From Anaerolineae bacterium (GTDB taxonomy: Bacteria > Chloroflexota > Anaerolineae > Aggregatilineales > Phototrophicaceae): a stretch of DNA of 32,768 nucleotides. Shown in pieces: positions 23,332-31,778 of this stretch (its first letter is position 1; every line of letters starts with the position of its first letter). A model generated the notes under the pieces. That model had not been told where the DNA came from, did no database searches, and saw only the letters and a program-made list of their open reading frames with translations. A program made the position numbers and the translations under genes. The stretch covers positions 1 to 32,768 of the forward strand of contig JAEURA010000171.1 of the NCBI GenBank assembly GCA_016789005.1, read 5' to 3'.

Positions 23332-24720
23332 ATGCCAACAACGGTTTTGCGCAGTTTCGTCACCGTGCTTGCTGGGGCAGTCTTCCTGGCAGCCGGAATC
23401 ATCCGGGCGCAGCAGGCGCAGATTCCTCTGGGGGAGATGATCGCCCAGGATGAACGGCTGGCGCGGTTCGCCGCCCTGCTGGACTCAGTGGAACTTCTGG
23501 ACATGCTGAACGACGCTGAAGCCGCCTTCACGGTGTTCGCGCCGGTCGATGAAGCGCTCGACCCGCTTTCGGAAACCGTACAGCGCTATCTCGACGATAA
23601 CCCCGCCCTGCTTCGCCGCATCCTGATGCAGCACCTCGTCGCCGAACCGTTCCAGAGCGATGCAGTCCTGGAGCAGCCAGCGATTGCCAGCCTCGAAGGC
23701 GGCATGCTGGCAACCGACGCTGCGCTGCGGCGCATCAACGGCGCGACGCTCATCGAGACTGACATCCCCGGCACAAACGGCGTCCTCCACGTGATCGACG
23801 GACTGCTCATGCCGGAGATCGTCATGCCCCTGCCCGATCCTTTCATCAACTTCGAGTCCATCCTCACCGCCGGCAGTTCGACCGTGCGCCCGCTCACCGA
23901 ACGCATGGGGGACGAATTCCTGCGCGCCGGCTTTTCGGGGACCATCACGGTGGAAGAGACCGGGACGAATGTCGGTCTGGAACGCTTCTGCGTCAACGCA
24001 GAAAGCGATATTGCCAACGCCAGCCGACCGATCCGCGAATCCGAAATCGAGGCGTGCCGCGCCAACGGGCGAGAGCCGATCGAGTTCTTCGTCGCGGTCG
24101 ATGCACTGGCAGTAGTCGTCAGCCGGGAGAACACCTTCCTGGAAGATCTATCCATCGATCATCTGGGGCGCATCTTTTCCGGAGAGTTCACCCGCTGGAA
24201 CCAGATCGATGCGGCTTATCCTGACGCGCCCATACAGGCTTTCAGCCCCGGCGATGACAGCGGCACGTTCGTGTACTTCGTCGAATCGGTACTGATGCGC
24301 GGTCTGGGGCTGGAAAATGACACCGCCGAAGCCGCCATCATGAATGCGCCGACGATCCGCTTCAGCGAAGACGACAATGTGCTGGTGACAGGCGTAGAAG
24401 CCAGCGAGACGGCAATCGGCTATTTCGGCTTCGCCTACTATCTTGCCAATCAGGATCGACTGCGGGTCGTGAGCATTGAGGGCACAGCGCCAAACGAAGC
24501 GACCGCAGAAAGCGGCGAGTATCCGCTCAGTCGCCCCTTGTTCATCTACAGCAGTCCGGATGTCATGCAGGAGAAGCCGCAGGTCGCCGAATTCATCAAC
24601 TACTACATCAACAATGTGGCACAGGAACTCGGCACAGATGACGACGACATCGGCTACTTCCCGGTGAATCGCGACGTATTGAACCTGGACCGCCTCGAAT
24701 GGTTGGCGGCATCACGCTGA
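23332..24720 (+). CDS. Fasciclin (FAS1) domain fused to PstS-type phosphate-binding domain
   Basis: A 462-aa exported protein from the ATG at 23332 (AAGGA 7 bases upstream; the GTG at 23302 is an unlikely earlier start). The signal peptide spans about 1-28. A FAS1 domain (about 33-160) shows FTVFAPVDEAL and VLHVIDGLLMP, the two conserved FAS1 boxes. A phosphate-binding-type domain (about 172-462) follows, with AGSSTVRPL (180-188), NASRPI (229-234) and PGDDSGTF (307-313). These are the usual anion-contact stretches of PstS. FAS1 mediates adhesion or carbohydrate contact; PstS binds phosphate for PstCAB, but no pst permease or ATPase gene is adjacent. It may be a surface phosphate sensor or scavenger rather than a transporter component. 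Two more genes follow on the same strand. Confidence 0.87.
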   Translation: MPTTVLRSFVTVLAGAVFLAAGIIRAQQAQIPLGEMIAQDERLARFAALLDSVELLDMLNDAEAAFTVFAPVDEALDPLSETVQRYLDDNPALLRRILMQHLVAEPFQSDAVLEQPAIASLEGGMLATDAALRRINGATLIETDIPGTNGVLHVIDGLLMPEIVMPLPDPFINFESILTAGSSTVRPLTERMGDEFLRAGFSGTITVEETGTNVGLERFCVNAESDIANASRPIRESEIEACRANGREPIEFFVAVDALAVVVSRENTFLEDLSIDHLGRIFSGEFTRWNQIDAAYPDAPIQAFSPGDDSGTFVYFVESVLMRGLGLENDTAEAAIMNAPTIRFSEDDNVLVTGVEASETAIGYFGFAYYLANQDRLRVVSIEGTAPNEATAESGEYPLSRPLFIYSSPDVMQEKPQVAEFINYYINNVAQELGTDDDDIGYFPVNRDVLNLDRLEWLAASR

Positions 24721-24769
24721 GTTTACAAATCGCGCAGACACGACGCATTAGGCATGAGGAGCCAAGCGC

Positions 24770-25282
24770 TTGAGTGGCTTGACGAACAGCATTCCGACAC
24801 TTGAAGAGAGTCATGAGATTTTTCCGGGTCTGTATCAGGAGTGGTCGGCGGGGCGCAGCATCGTCGTCTATCGCCCTGTCTGCATGTCGCAGGCGCTGAT
24901 CAGCGCCTGGACCGCCGCAGCGTTAGCCACCCTGCAAGCATGGGACCGCCGCACACCCTACCTGGCGCTGCACGATCTGAGCGCCGGCGGTGTCTCGACC
25001 CTGTTCGCCTCTATGACCAATTACGACATGCTCAATATCGGGGTCACGCCCGGCGGCAAAATCCGCGCCGAGTCCTTCCTGAACGAGCATCCCGGCTTCA
25101 TGGCGCGCATCGCCATCGCCTTCAACAGCACGCTCTCTGGTCACATCGGCAGAGCGCTGGTCAACTACTACACCGATAATCACCCGGCGATCCAGTACAA
25201 GAGCTACTACAACCGCGACCGCTCGCTGCATTGGCTGGCGGCGCATCTCGTCGTGTCTGATGGAGATGCTGTCGGCGTCTGA
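24770..25282 (+). CDS. Conserved-looking 170-aa protein of unknown function
   Basis: A soluble 170-aa protein without signal peptide or transmembrane segment. It begins at TTG 24770, with GAGGA (24756-24760) correctly spaced upstream; no ATG or GTG in frame fits better. The sequence alternates beta-like (RSIVVYRPV) and helical (LISAWTAAALATLQAW) stretches with TPYLALHDLSAGG, a layout that recalls small alpha/beta regulatory domains such as STAS-like folds, but I cannot assign a family. It lies 49 bases after the FAS1–PstS gene and 51 bases before the kinase gene, which also starts with TTG, so the three are probably one transcript. It may be a partner of the kinase; this is inferred from position only. 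Confidence 0.65.
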   Translation: MSGLTNSIPTLEESHEIFPGLYQEWSAGRSIVVYRPVCMSQALISAWTAAALATLQAWDRRTPYLALHDLSAGGVSTLFASMTNYDMLNIGVTPGGKIRAESFLNEHPGFMARIAIAFNSTLSGHIGRALVNYYTDNHPAIQYKSYYNRDRSLHWLAAHLVVSDGDAVGV

Positions 25283-25333
25283 CCTGTCGAACCCACCTGC
25301 TCAAGCCATGATCACATACGGAGTGAAACGCTC

Positions 25334-28300
25334 TTGCAGCAGAACTACGCCGGACAGATTCTCAAGAGCTATCAGCTGGCGGAGCTGATCGACGTCGGAG
25401 GATCGAGCGCCGTCTATCGGGCACACCAGGCGGTTGTCGAACGCGAAGTGGCGATCAAAATCATCTTCGCAGAATTCGCCAGCCATCCCAATTTCATCCG
25501 CCGCTTCGAATCAGAAGCCCAGCTCGTCGCCGGGCTGGAACACCCATACATCGTCCCACTCTACGACTACTGGCGCGACCCAAACGGAGCCTACATCGTC
25601 ATGCGCTGGCTGCGGGGCGGGCATCTGCGGCAGCGTATGCTTCAGGGGCGGATGTCGGTCGATGAAGTGGCACGGGTCATCGAGCAGATTTCTGCCGCGC
25701 TGATCTTCGCCCACTACTACGGCGTCGTCCATCGCGATCTCAAGCCGGAAAACATCCTGCTGGATGAGGCGGGCAACGCCTATCTGGCAGATTTCGGCAT
25801 TGCGCAGATCCTCAATGTCTCGCAGGATGACGATCCCCTGACCTCTTCGATGGGGTCCCCGGCTTATGCCGCCCCGGAGCAGATCAATGGACGCCCCACC
25901 ACCCAGGCGACCGACCAGTACAGCCTGGGGATCATCCTCTACGAGATGCTGACCGGTCAGTATCCGTTTCCAGACCTGATGGATATGACCGTCACCGAGG
26001 TGACCCGCACCAGGATCAGCGAGCCGCTGCCGCCTCTCGCGCTGCTTCGCCCCGATCTTCCGAGCGCCCTGGGCATGGTCATTCAGACCACCACCGCCCT
26101 TAACCCGGCGGACCGCTACCGCGACATCGCCGCTATGCTGCTGGCGTTTCAGTCGGCGTTAGAAGCGCTGCTGCCGCGCAGCCAGGTGGGGCGCATTTCC
26201 GCCCTGCCGGCAACGCGAACGCAGCAGATGAACGCCATCAGCGCCAACCTGCCCAACCCCTACAAAGGACTGCGCCCCTTCCAGGAAGCCGATGCCGGCA
26301 ATTTTCATGGTCGCCGCGCCGTCGTGGACCGTCTGATAGGGCGCATGAGCGAGGGCGGCGCCTACAGCCGTTTTCTGGCGGTCGTCGGACCCAGCGGCAG
26401 CGGCAAGTCGAGCGTTGTCAAAGCCGGCTTGATCCCGGCGCTGCGCGCCGGATCCATCACCCATTCGGCGCGCTGGTTTATCATCGAAATGGTCCCCAGC
26501 GCCCAACCGTTCAAGGAACTGGAAGCTGCGCTGACAGGGGTTGCGGTGACTCTGCCCCAGGACCTGGCGCAGCGCTTGTCGGGCGATGCGCGCGCGCTGC
26601 ACGAATTCGTCCGCGAGACGCTGCCCAACGAACCTGGTGCCGAGCTGCTGCTGTTCATCGACCAGTTCGAAGAACTGTTCACCCAGTCAGACGCCGCGCA
26701 GCGCGACCGCTTCCTGGAAGCGCTGAGCTACGCCGTCGGGCACTCCCTCAGCCGCATCCGGGTGGTCATCACGCTGCGCGCCGACTTCTATGACCGCCCG
26801 CTGATGAACCCGCTCGCCAGCGAGCTGATCAGCCGGCGCACGGAAGTCATCGTCCCGCTCAAGGCATCCGAGCTTTCGGAAGCTGTCGCCGAACCGGCGC
26901 GACGCCTGGGCGTTGAGCTGGAGCCGGGGCTGGAAAACGCCATCATCAGCGAAGTCAAAGATCATCCGACAGCGCTCCCACTGCTTCAGTACATGATGAG
27001 CGAGCTGTTTCAGCGCCGCCAGGGCGGCTGGATGACGCTGCGCGCTTATGAAGAGATGGGGGGGGTGCGCGGCGCGCTGGCGCAGCGCGCTGAAGAGATT
27101 TACCAGCAGTTCACCCTGGGGCAGCGGGTGGCGATGCAGCAGCTTTTCCTGAGGCTGATCACACTCGGTGAAGGCGCGGAAGACACCCGCCGGCGCGCGC
27201 TCCTTTCGGAGGTCAACGCGGTGGGCGGGGCGGACGAGACGATGCGCGCGGTGATCGCCACCCTCGTCAAAACGCGGCTCATCGCCCTGGACCGCGACCC
27301 GGAAAGCCGCAGCCCGACTGTCGAGGTCACGCACGAGGCGCTCATCCGCGAATGGCAGCGTCTGCGCGAATGGCTGAACACCAGCCGGGGCGATGTTCGT
27401 ATGCAGCGGTCGCTGGCGGTGCTGGCGGAAGAATGGGCGAATGCCGGGGAAGACCTCAGCTATCTGCTGCGGGATGCCCGGCTGCGGCAGTTCGATACCT
27501 GGTCGAACGAGAGCGCTATTCTTCTGACCGCGCGCGAACAGCGCTTTCTCGCCAGCAGCCTGCACGAGCAGGAAAAACGCCGGCAGGTCGAGCTGGAACG
27601 GGCTGCCCATGAACGCCGGTTGGAAGCGCAATCGCGCGCCCGGCTGCGCATCCTGGCGGTGGTCCTGAGCATCGCGCTGGTGGTCGGCTTGATCCTGACC
27701 GCCTATGCCCTGAACGCCAGCGCCCGCGCCCAGGCGGAAAGCGACATCTCGCGCAGCCTGGCACAGGCATCCGGCGCGCGACAGGCGCTCGCTGCGGGTG
27801 ACGTAGACCTGGCGGCGGCGCTGGCGCTCGCCGCCAACGGCGGAGACAACCCCGCCCCACAGGCGCTGCGCACCCTGACCGAAGTCGCGTATGCGCCGGG
27901 GACGCGCGCCCTGCTGCGCGAACACACCTCATCGGTGACGGCGGTGGACATCGACCGTTCCGGGCGATGGGTCGCCAGCGCCTGCCGCGACGGCGTAGTG
28001 CGTCTGTGGTCTCTGGAAAACAACGATCTGGTCCAGGAACTGCGCGGGCATCGAGGCGACGTGGAAACCGTCGCCTTCAGCCCGGATGGGCGCATCCTGG
28101 CGAGCGGCGGGCTGGATTTTGTCATCATCCTCTGGGATGTCGAGACCGGTGCAATGCTGCGGCAGCTGACCGGGCACGGCGGCAGCATTCGGACTCTGGC
28201 GTTCAGCCCAGATGGGCGCACGCTGGTCTCTGGCGCACGCGACTCGCAGGGGATCGTCTGGGAGGTCGAAACCGGCGAACGCCGCGCAGCCCTGGAGGGG

Positions 28301-29761
28301 CATCGCGCTACGGTCCAGGCGGCAGCCATCAATCCCGACGGGACGATCATCGCCTCTGGGGCAGGCGATGGCGAAATCATCCTGTGGGATGCTGCCAGCG
28401 GCGCACCGCTGCGCGCCTGGCGCAGCAGCCCCAACGGTGTCAACGATCTTGACTTCACGCCCGACGGTTCAAACCTTATCTCGGCGCTCGCCGACCGCGC
28501 CATCGCCCGCTGGTCGGTAGCGACCGGCGAATCGGTCGGCGTGGTGAATGGTCTGGAGGATGTTCCGCTGAGCCTGGCGCTGATGCCGGATGGAATCAAC
28601 GCGCTGGTCGGGCTGCGCAGCGGGACAACCCTTCTGCTAGATGTGGTGAACGGTCGGGAATCGCACCTCCTGCGCGGACATACCGGCGAAATCCAGGGCG
28701 TGGCGCTCAGCCCGGATGGACGCATCGGCGCGACCGGCAGCACCGACGCCACCCTACGCCTGTGGAACATCGTCAGTGCCGCCGAAGTGGGGCGCTACAG
28801 CGATCATACGGGACGCATCACCGGTCTGACCTACAGCGGCGATGGCAGCGCGCTGGCGTCCGCCTCGGTGGAGGGGGCGCTCCAGGTGCGCGCGGCGACC
28901 AGCGGCGAGGCGCTCGCCCACATCCTGCTGGACTCGCCGATACGCGCCCTCGCCGCTTTGCCCGACAGCGATGATGTGGTGGTCGGGCTGCAATCGGGGG
29001 TGATCCAGGGTATCCGCCTCAGTACTGGCGAAGTGACGTTCAGCCGCTCGCTGCACAGCAGCCCGGTCCTGGCGCTGACCGTCAGCGCCGACGGCGAATG
29101 GGCGGCGTCCAGCGCTCAGGGAGAAGGACTGCTGATCTGGAATACAGGCACGGGCGAGATCGTCTCTGCCATCGCCGGCGGCGGCGTGGTCCTCGATCTC
29201 GCCCTCAGTCCCGACCGAAGTCTGCTGGCATTCGGCGCAGAAGAGAGCGATGTCGTCCTGTGGGACACCGGTGAGTCGCGCGAACAGGCGCGTCTGCGCG
29301 GTCATGCCGAAGCCGTGTCCGCCGTCGCTTTCAGCCCAGATGGCGCGCGCGCCGCATCCGGCTCGCGCGGCGGGGTCATCATCGTCTGGGATGTCGCTTC
29401 CGGCGTCGAAACGCTGCGCCTGACCGGTCATGCGCGGGATGTCTGGAGCGTGGCGTTCAGTCCCGATGGGCGCTCGCTGGTCTCGGCGGGCGGTGACGGC
29501 GCGATCATCCGCTGGGATGCAGCGACCGGCGAGCAAATCGAACGCTTCACGGCGGCAAACAGCCCGGCGCTGAAGATCGCCCTGCATCCTTCGACAGGGT
29601 TGATCGCCAGCGGCGACGGGCAGGGTGTCACACAGGTGTGGCAGGTGTTTGCCCGTGAGGCGCTGATCGGCTGGATGCGCGCCAATCACTACATCCGCGA
29701 CCTGACCTGTCAGGAACGCGCGTTCTACCGCGTCGAGCCGTTCTGTCCGAACGATCTCTGA
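25334..29761 (+). CDS. Membrane Ser/Thr kinase–STAND ATPase–WD40 signalling protein
   Basis: A 1475-aa multidomain protein. The kinase domain (about 12-275) has a Gly-rich loop GGSSAVY, Lys42, catalytic Asp135 in HRDLKPEN, Asp153 in DFG and APEQ. All key residues are kept. A STAND-type NTPase (about 305-740, nSTAND1-like) follows, opening with NPYKGLRPF and FHGRR. Its Walker A is GPSGSGKSS with Lys358, and its Walker B is LLLFIDQFEEL with Asp443. One transmembrane helix (about 772-792) is followed by about 14 WD40 repeats (860-1440), enough for two seven-bladed propellers, and a Cys-containing tail. The helix implies that kinase and ATPase are cytoplasmic and propellers outside. The start is TTG with GGAG 10 bases upstream. 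It probably senses a ligand and signals by phosphorylation; targets are unknown. Confidence 0.92.
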   Translation: MQQNYAGQILKSYQLAELIDVGGSSAVYRAHQAVVEREVAIKIIFAEFASHPNFIRRFESEAQLVAGLEHPYIVPLYDYWRDPNGAYIVMRWLRGGHLRQRMLQGRMSVDEVARVIEQISAALIFAHYYGVVHRDLKPENILLDEAGNAYLADFGIAQILNVSQDDDPLTSSMGSPAYAAPEQINGRPTTQATDQYSLGIILYEMLTGQYPFPDLMDMTVTEVTRTRISEPLPPLALLRPDLPSALGMVIQTTTALNPADRYRDIAAMLLAFQSALEALLPRSQVGRISALPATRTQQMNAISANLPNPYKGLRPFQEADAGNFHGRRAVVDRLIGRMSEGGAYSRFLAVVGPSGSGKSSVVKAGLIPALRAGSITHSARWFIIEMVPSAQPFKELEAALTGVAVTLPQDLAQRLSGDARALHEFVRETLPNEPGAELLLFIDQFEELFTQSDAAQRDRFLEALSYAVGHSLSRIRVVITLRADFYDRPLMNPLASELISRRTEVIVPLKASELSEAVAEPARRLGVELEPGLENAIISEVKDHPTALPLLQYMMSELFQRRQGGWMTLRAYEEMGGVRGALAQRAEEIYQQFTLGQRVAMQQLFLRLITLGEGAEDTRRRALLSEVNAVGGADETMRAVIATLVKTRLIALDRDPESRSPTVEVTHEALIREWQRLREWLNTSRGDVRMQRSLAVLAEEWANAGEDLSYLLRDARLRQFDTWSNESAILLTAREQRFLASSLHEQEKRRQVELERAAHERRLEAQSRARLRILAVVLSIALVVGLILTAYALNASARAQAESDISRSLAQASGARQALAAGDVDLAAALALAANGGDNPAPQALRTLTEVAYAPGTRALLREHTSSVTAVDIDRSGRWVASACRDGVVRLWSLENNDLVQELRGHRGDVETVAFSPDGRILASGGLDFVIILWDVETGAMLRQLTGHGGSIRTLAFSPDGRTLVSGARDSQGIVWEVETGERRAALEGHRATVQAAAINPDGTIIASGAGDGEIILWDAASGAPLRAWRSSPNGVNDLDFTPDGSNLISALADRAIARWSVATGESVGVVNGLEDVPLSLALMPDGINALVGLRSGTTLLLDVVNGRESHLLRGHTGEIQGVALSPDGRIGATGSTDATLRLWNIVSAAEVGRYSDHTGRITGLTYSGDGSALASASVEGALQVRAATSGEALAHILLDSPIRALAALPDSDDVVVGLQSGVIQGIRLSTGEVTFSRSLHSSPVLALTVSADGEWAASSAQGEGLLIWNTGTGEIVSAIAGGGVVLDLALSPDRSLLAFGAEESDVVLWDTGESREQARLRGHAEAVSAVAFSPDGARAASGSRGGVIIVWDVASGVETLRLTGHARDVWSVAFSPDGRSLVSAGGDGAIIRWDAATGEQIERFTAANSPALKIALHPSTGLIASGDGQGVTQVWQVFAREALIGWMRANHYIRDLTCQERAFYRVEPFCPNDL

Positions 29762-29830
29762 TGGTGGCGGCACAACTCCAGCTGCCCAGCAGTCCGGCGC
29801 GCCCGCCTCACAAGCATGTCTGCTGGAAAA

Positions 29831-29872
29831 CAGCGCGCCGGGCATAGGAGTGCGGTCCCATGCCCGGCGCTG
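29831..29872. terminator. Possible bidirectional terminator between convergent genes
   Basis: A long inverted repeat, CGCCGGGCAT (29836-29845) with ATGCCCGGCG (29860-29869), extended by CAG/CTG at the ends, lies in the 158-base gap between the kinase stop and the anti-sigma-like stop. No strong T run follows on either strand, so the call rests on position and stem strength. Confidence 0.45.
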
Positions 29873-29919
29873 TTGGTCTGTTGCCCTCATTATCCGCGAA
29901 GGCGGCGGGGAAAACTGCG

Positions 29920-31131
29920 TCAGCTGATCGGCGTGGCGGTCATCACCGGCGCACCGTCAACCGCGCCTATGATCGATACCGTACAGCCGTCGTCCAGGTT
30001 CAGTCCAGGCGTGTCCACCCATGCGCCCGCCAGCAGAATATCGTCGATTTGCAGACTGATCTGGGTTCTCTCGGCAGCCGGGTCGAAGCGGGTGACGCTG
30101 AGCATCGTGCCCGGTTCTATGGCGAAGAGCGGGGTTTCGGCGGCGGCGCTGACGTAGATCGCCAGCGGTTCCGCGCTGAACGCCGTGCAGGTCTGCACAG
30201 GCGGCACGTCCGCGCCGGGCGGCGGACCGCCATCAGCCGGCGGCAGCGCCGTCGGAGGCACGACGGCGACCGGCGCGCCATCCAGCGGCGAACCGGCGGG
30301 CGGCGCGCCTTCCGGCGGACCTTCCTGGGCGGGCAGCGGGCTGGCGGTCGCGCTCACACCGGGCGGCAGCGCCGGCGGAGAGTCGCCGGTCTGACCGGGA
30401 GGCGGCTGCGGATTCGCCGGCGGTGTCGATTCCGGGCGGTCGTCGGGCGCGGCGGTGATGACCAGGATCGGCGCGTACAGCAGCGCGCACGCTTCGGTCG
30501 AAGACGCCAGCAGCGCGGCATTCGCCCACCCCTGCCCCCCCGCAGCGCCGTCGTCCGGCGTGACATATGCCCAGCGGATGCTGCCCGCCGGACTGGCAGA
30601 ATCGACCACCTCGATGACCTGCACCGCTGCGCCGTCCGCCAGCGCACCAACGACCGGCGCGTTTTCGGCAGGGCGCGAACGCAGCGCCGCGCCATCCGGG
30701 GCAGCCACCACCGCCGGGCAGTCGGGGACGCTTCCCTGCTGCTCCAGATCATGCGCCGCGCCGCCGAGGAACGTCCCGGAGGAGGTTCCGCCGCCGCCGA
30801 GCGGCGCGCGGCTGATGACCAGCGCCCCGAAGATCACCACCAGGAAGACCGCCGCCAGCGAGAACCAGTTCACTGCGCTGCGTGCCGCCGGACGCGCCGG
30901 CAGTGCTGTCGCCATCATGTCACGTCTCTCCTTTGTCGTGTCCGTGACGAGCGCGCCTGGACCGGCGCCGCCCGCGCTGTTGATGTCGTTCAATTCCAGG
31001 ATCATCGCTTCCAGCAGGGGATCGCGTTCGGCGGCGCGCAGCACCTCGCCCACCGCCGCGAAGTCGCCGCGATCCAGCGCCGCGCTGTAGCGGAAGAGCA
31101 GCCGTTCGCGCTCCAGGTTTCGCCTATCCAT
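29920..31131 (-). CDS. Anti-sigma-factor-like membrane protein with SH3-like ectodomain
   Basis: A 403-aa protein from the ATG at 31131, which overlaps the ECF sigma stop by 8 bases; the longer upstream frame lies inside sigma and was not used. The N-terminal ~50 residues (LLFRYSAALDRGDFAAVGEVL) are helical and cytoplasmic, the position of the sigma-binding part in anti-sigma factors. No zinc-finger HxxxCxxC is present. One transmembrane helix spans about 88-107. Outside, residues about 140-210 read as a bacterial SH3-like domain (LRSRPAENAPVVGALADG), then a Pro/Gly/Ala-rich linker (about 240-320) and a C-terminal beta-rich domain (about 325-403). Anti-sigma function is inferred from the overlap and topology. 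It converges on the kinase gene. Confidence 0.8.
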   Translation of the reverse strand: MDRRNLERERLLFRYSAALDRGDFAAVGEVLRAAERDPLLEAMILELNDINSAGGAGPGALVTDTTKERRDMMATALPARPAARSAVNWFSLAAVFLVVIFGALVISRAPLGGGGTSSGTFLGGAAHDLEQQGSVPDCPAVVAAPDGAALRSRPAENAPVVGALADGAAVQVIEVVDSASPAGSIRWAYVTPDDGAAGGQGWANAALLASSTEACALLYAPILVITAAPDDRPESTPPANPQPPPGQTGDSPPALPPGVSATASPLPAQEGPPEGAPPAGSPLDGAPVAVVPPTALPPADGGPPPGADVPPVQTCTAFSAEPLAIYVSAAAETPLFAIEPGTMLSVTRFDPAAERTQISLQIDDILLAGAWVDTPGLNLDDGCTVSIIGAVDGAPVMTATPIS

Positions 31132-31705
31132 GCCGTCCCCCACTTCCCTCCGACGATTCCGCCTGATCCTGCCAGTATGTCCCACGCAGCCGCAGCACCG
31201 CCCGGTGCAGGCGAACCCGCGCCGCGCCGGGCGTGATCCCCAGGACCCTGGCGACTGCCGCGCCGTCCATCTCGTGGAGGATCGCCAGCCGCAGGACTTC
31301 GGCGTCTTCCGGAGAAACGCGGCTGAGCAGGGCATCCACTTCCAGCTGGGCGTCGGGCGTGTCGCCATAAGCCTGCGCCAGCGCCGCCACCCGGTCGAAA
31401 AGCGCGTCGTCGTCCGCCGGGTCATTCGGGTAGAGATCGCGCAGCAGCGGTTCACGCCGCTCGCGCTTCGCCCGCTCGGCGCGCCGCCGGCGGATCAGGT
31501 TGGCGGCGATTCCCAGCAGCCAGGCGCGTGGAGCGCGGTGTTCCCGAAAGCGTCCCTCGTGGCGCAGCGCTTCGACGACCACATCGTGCAGCAGGTCCTC
31601 CGCCGCGTCATCCAGCCCAGCACGCCGCAGATACCAGCGCAGCGTGGTCTGGAGCGCCTCCGCCTCCTGCGCGATGAACTGTCGCAAACTGGGATTCTGG
31701 CTCAT
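31124..31705 (-). CDS. ECF-type RNA polymerase sigma factor
   Basis: A 193-aa sigma-70-family factor of extracytoplasmic-function size. Region 2 (about 33-77) includes AAEDLLHDVVVEAL and PRAWLLGIAANLIRRRR. Region 4 (about 126-175) includes SPEDAEVLRLAILHEMDGAAVARVLGITPGAARVRLHRA, a helix-turn-helix that would bind the -35 element. The two are joined by a polar linker. The AGGA before the ATG supports the start. It overlaps by 8 bases the gene of the membrane anti-sigma-like protein, the usual pairing that keeps the factor inactive until an envelope signal. The promoter it recognises is not visible. Confidence 0.92.
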   Translation of the reverse strand: MSQNPSLRQFIAQEAEALQTTLRWYLRRAGLDDAAEDLLHDVVVEALRHEGRFREHRAPRAWLLGIAANLIRRRRAERAKRERREPLLRDLYPNDPADDDALFDRVAALAQAYGDTPDAQLEVDALLSRVSPEDAEVLRLAILHEMDGAAVARVLGITPGAARVRLHRAVLRLRGTYWQDQAESSEGSGGRHG

Positions 31706-31778
31706 CCTGCTTCCTACTGCGCCAGCCCAACCTATCTCACAGCGGGGTGCACAACGCCACGCTCTATACAGTATTCAA

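Noticed and set aside
26687..27925. 412-aa open frame antisense to the kinase/STAND gene
   Set aside because: His/Arg/Gln-rich translation typical of antisense GC-rich DNA, without domain motifs.
29860..31236. 458-aa plus-strand frame opposite the anti-sigma-like gene
   Set aside because: Arg-rich translation and no ribosome site; the minus strand carries the coherent sigma/anti-sigma pair.
31732..31760. Promoter for the ECF sigma gene
   Set aside because: Hexamers such as TGTATA are present upstream, but no -35/-10 pair with proper spacing is convincing, and an ECF-type promoter cannot be recognised without its consensus.
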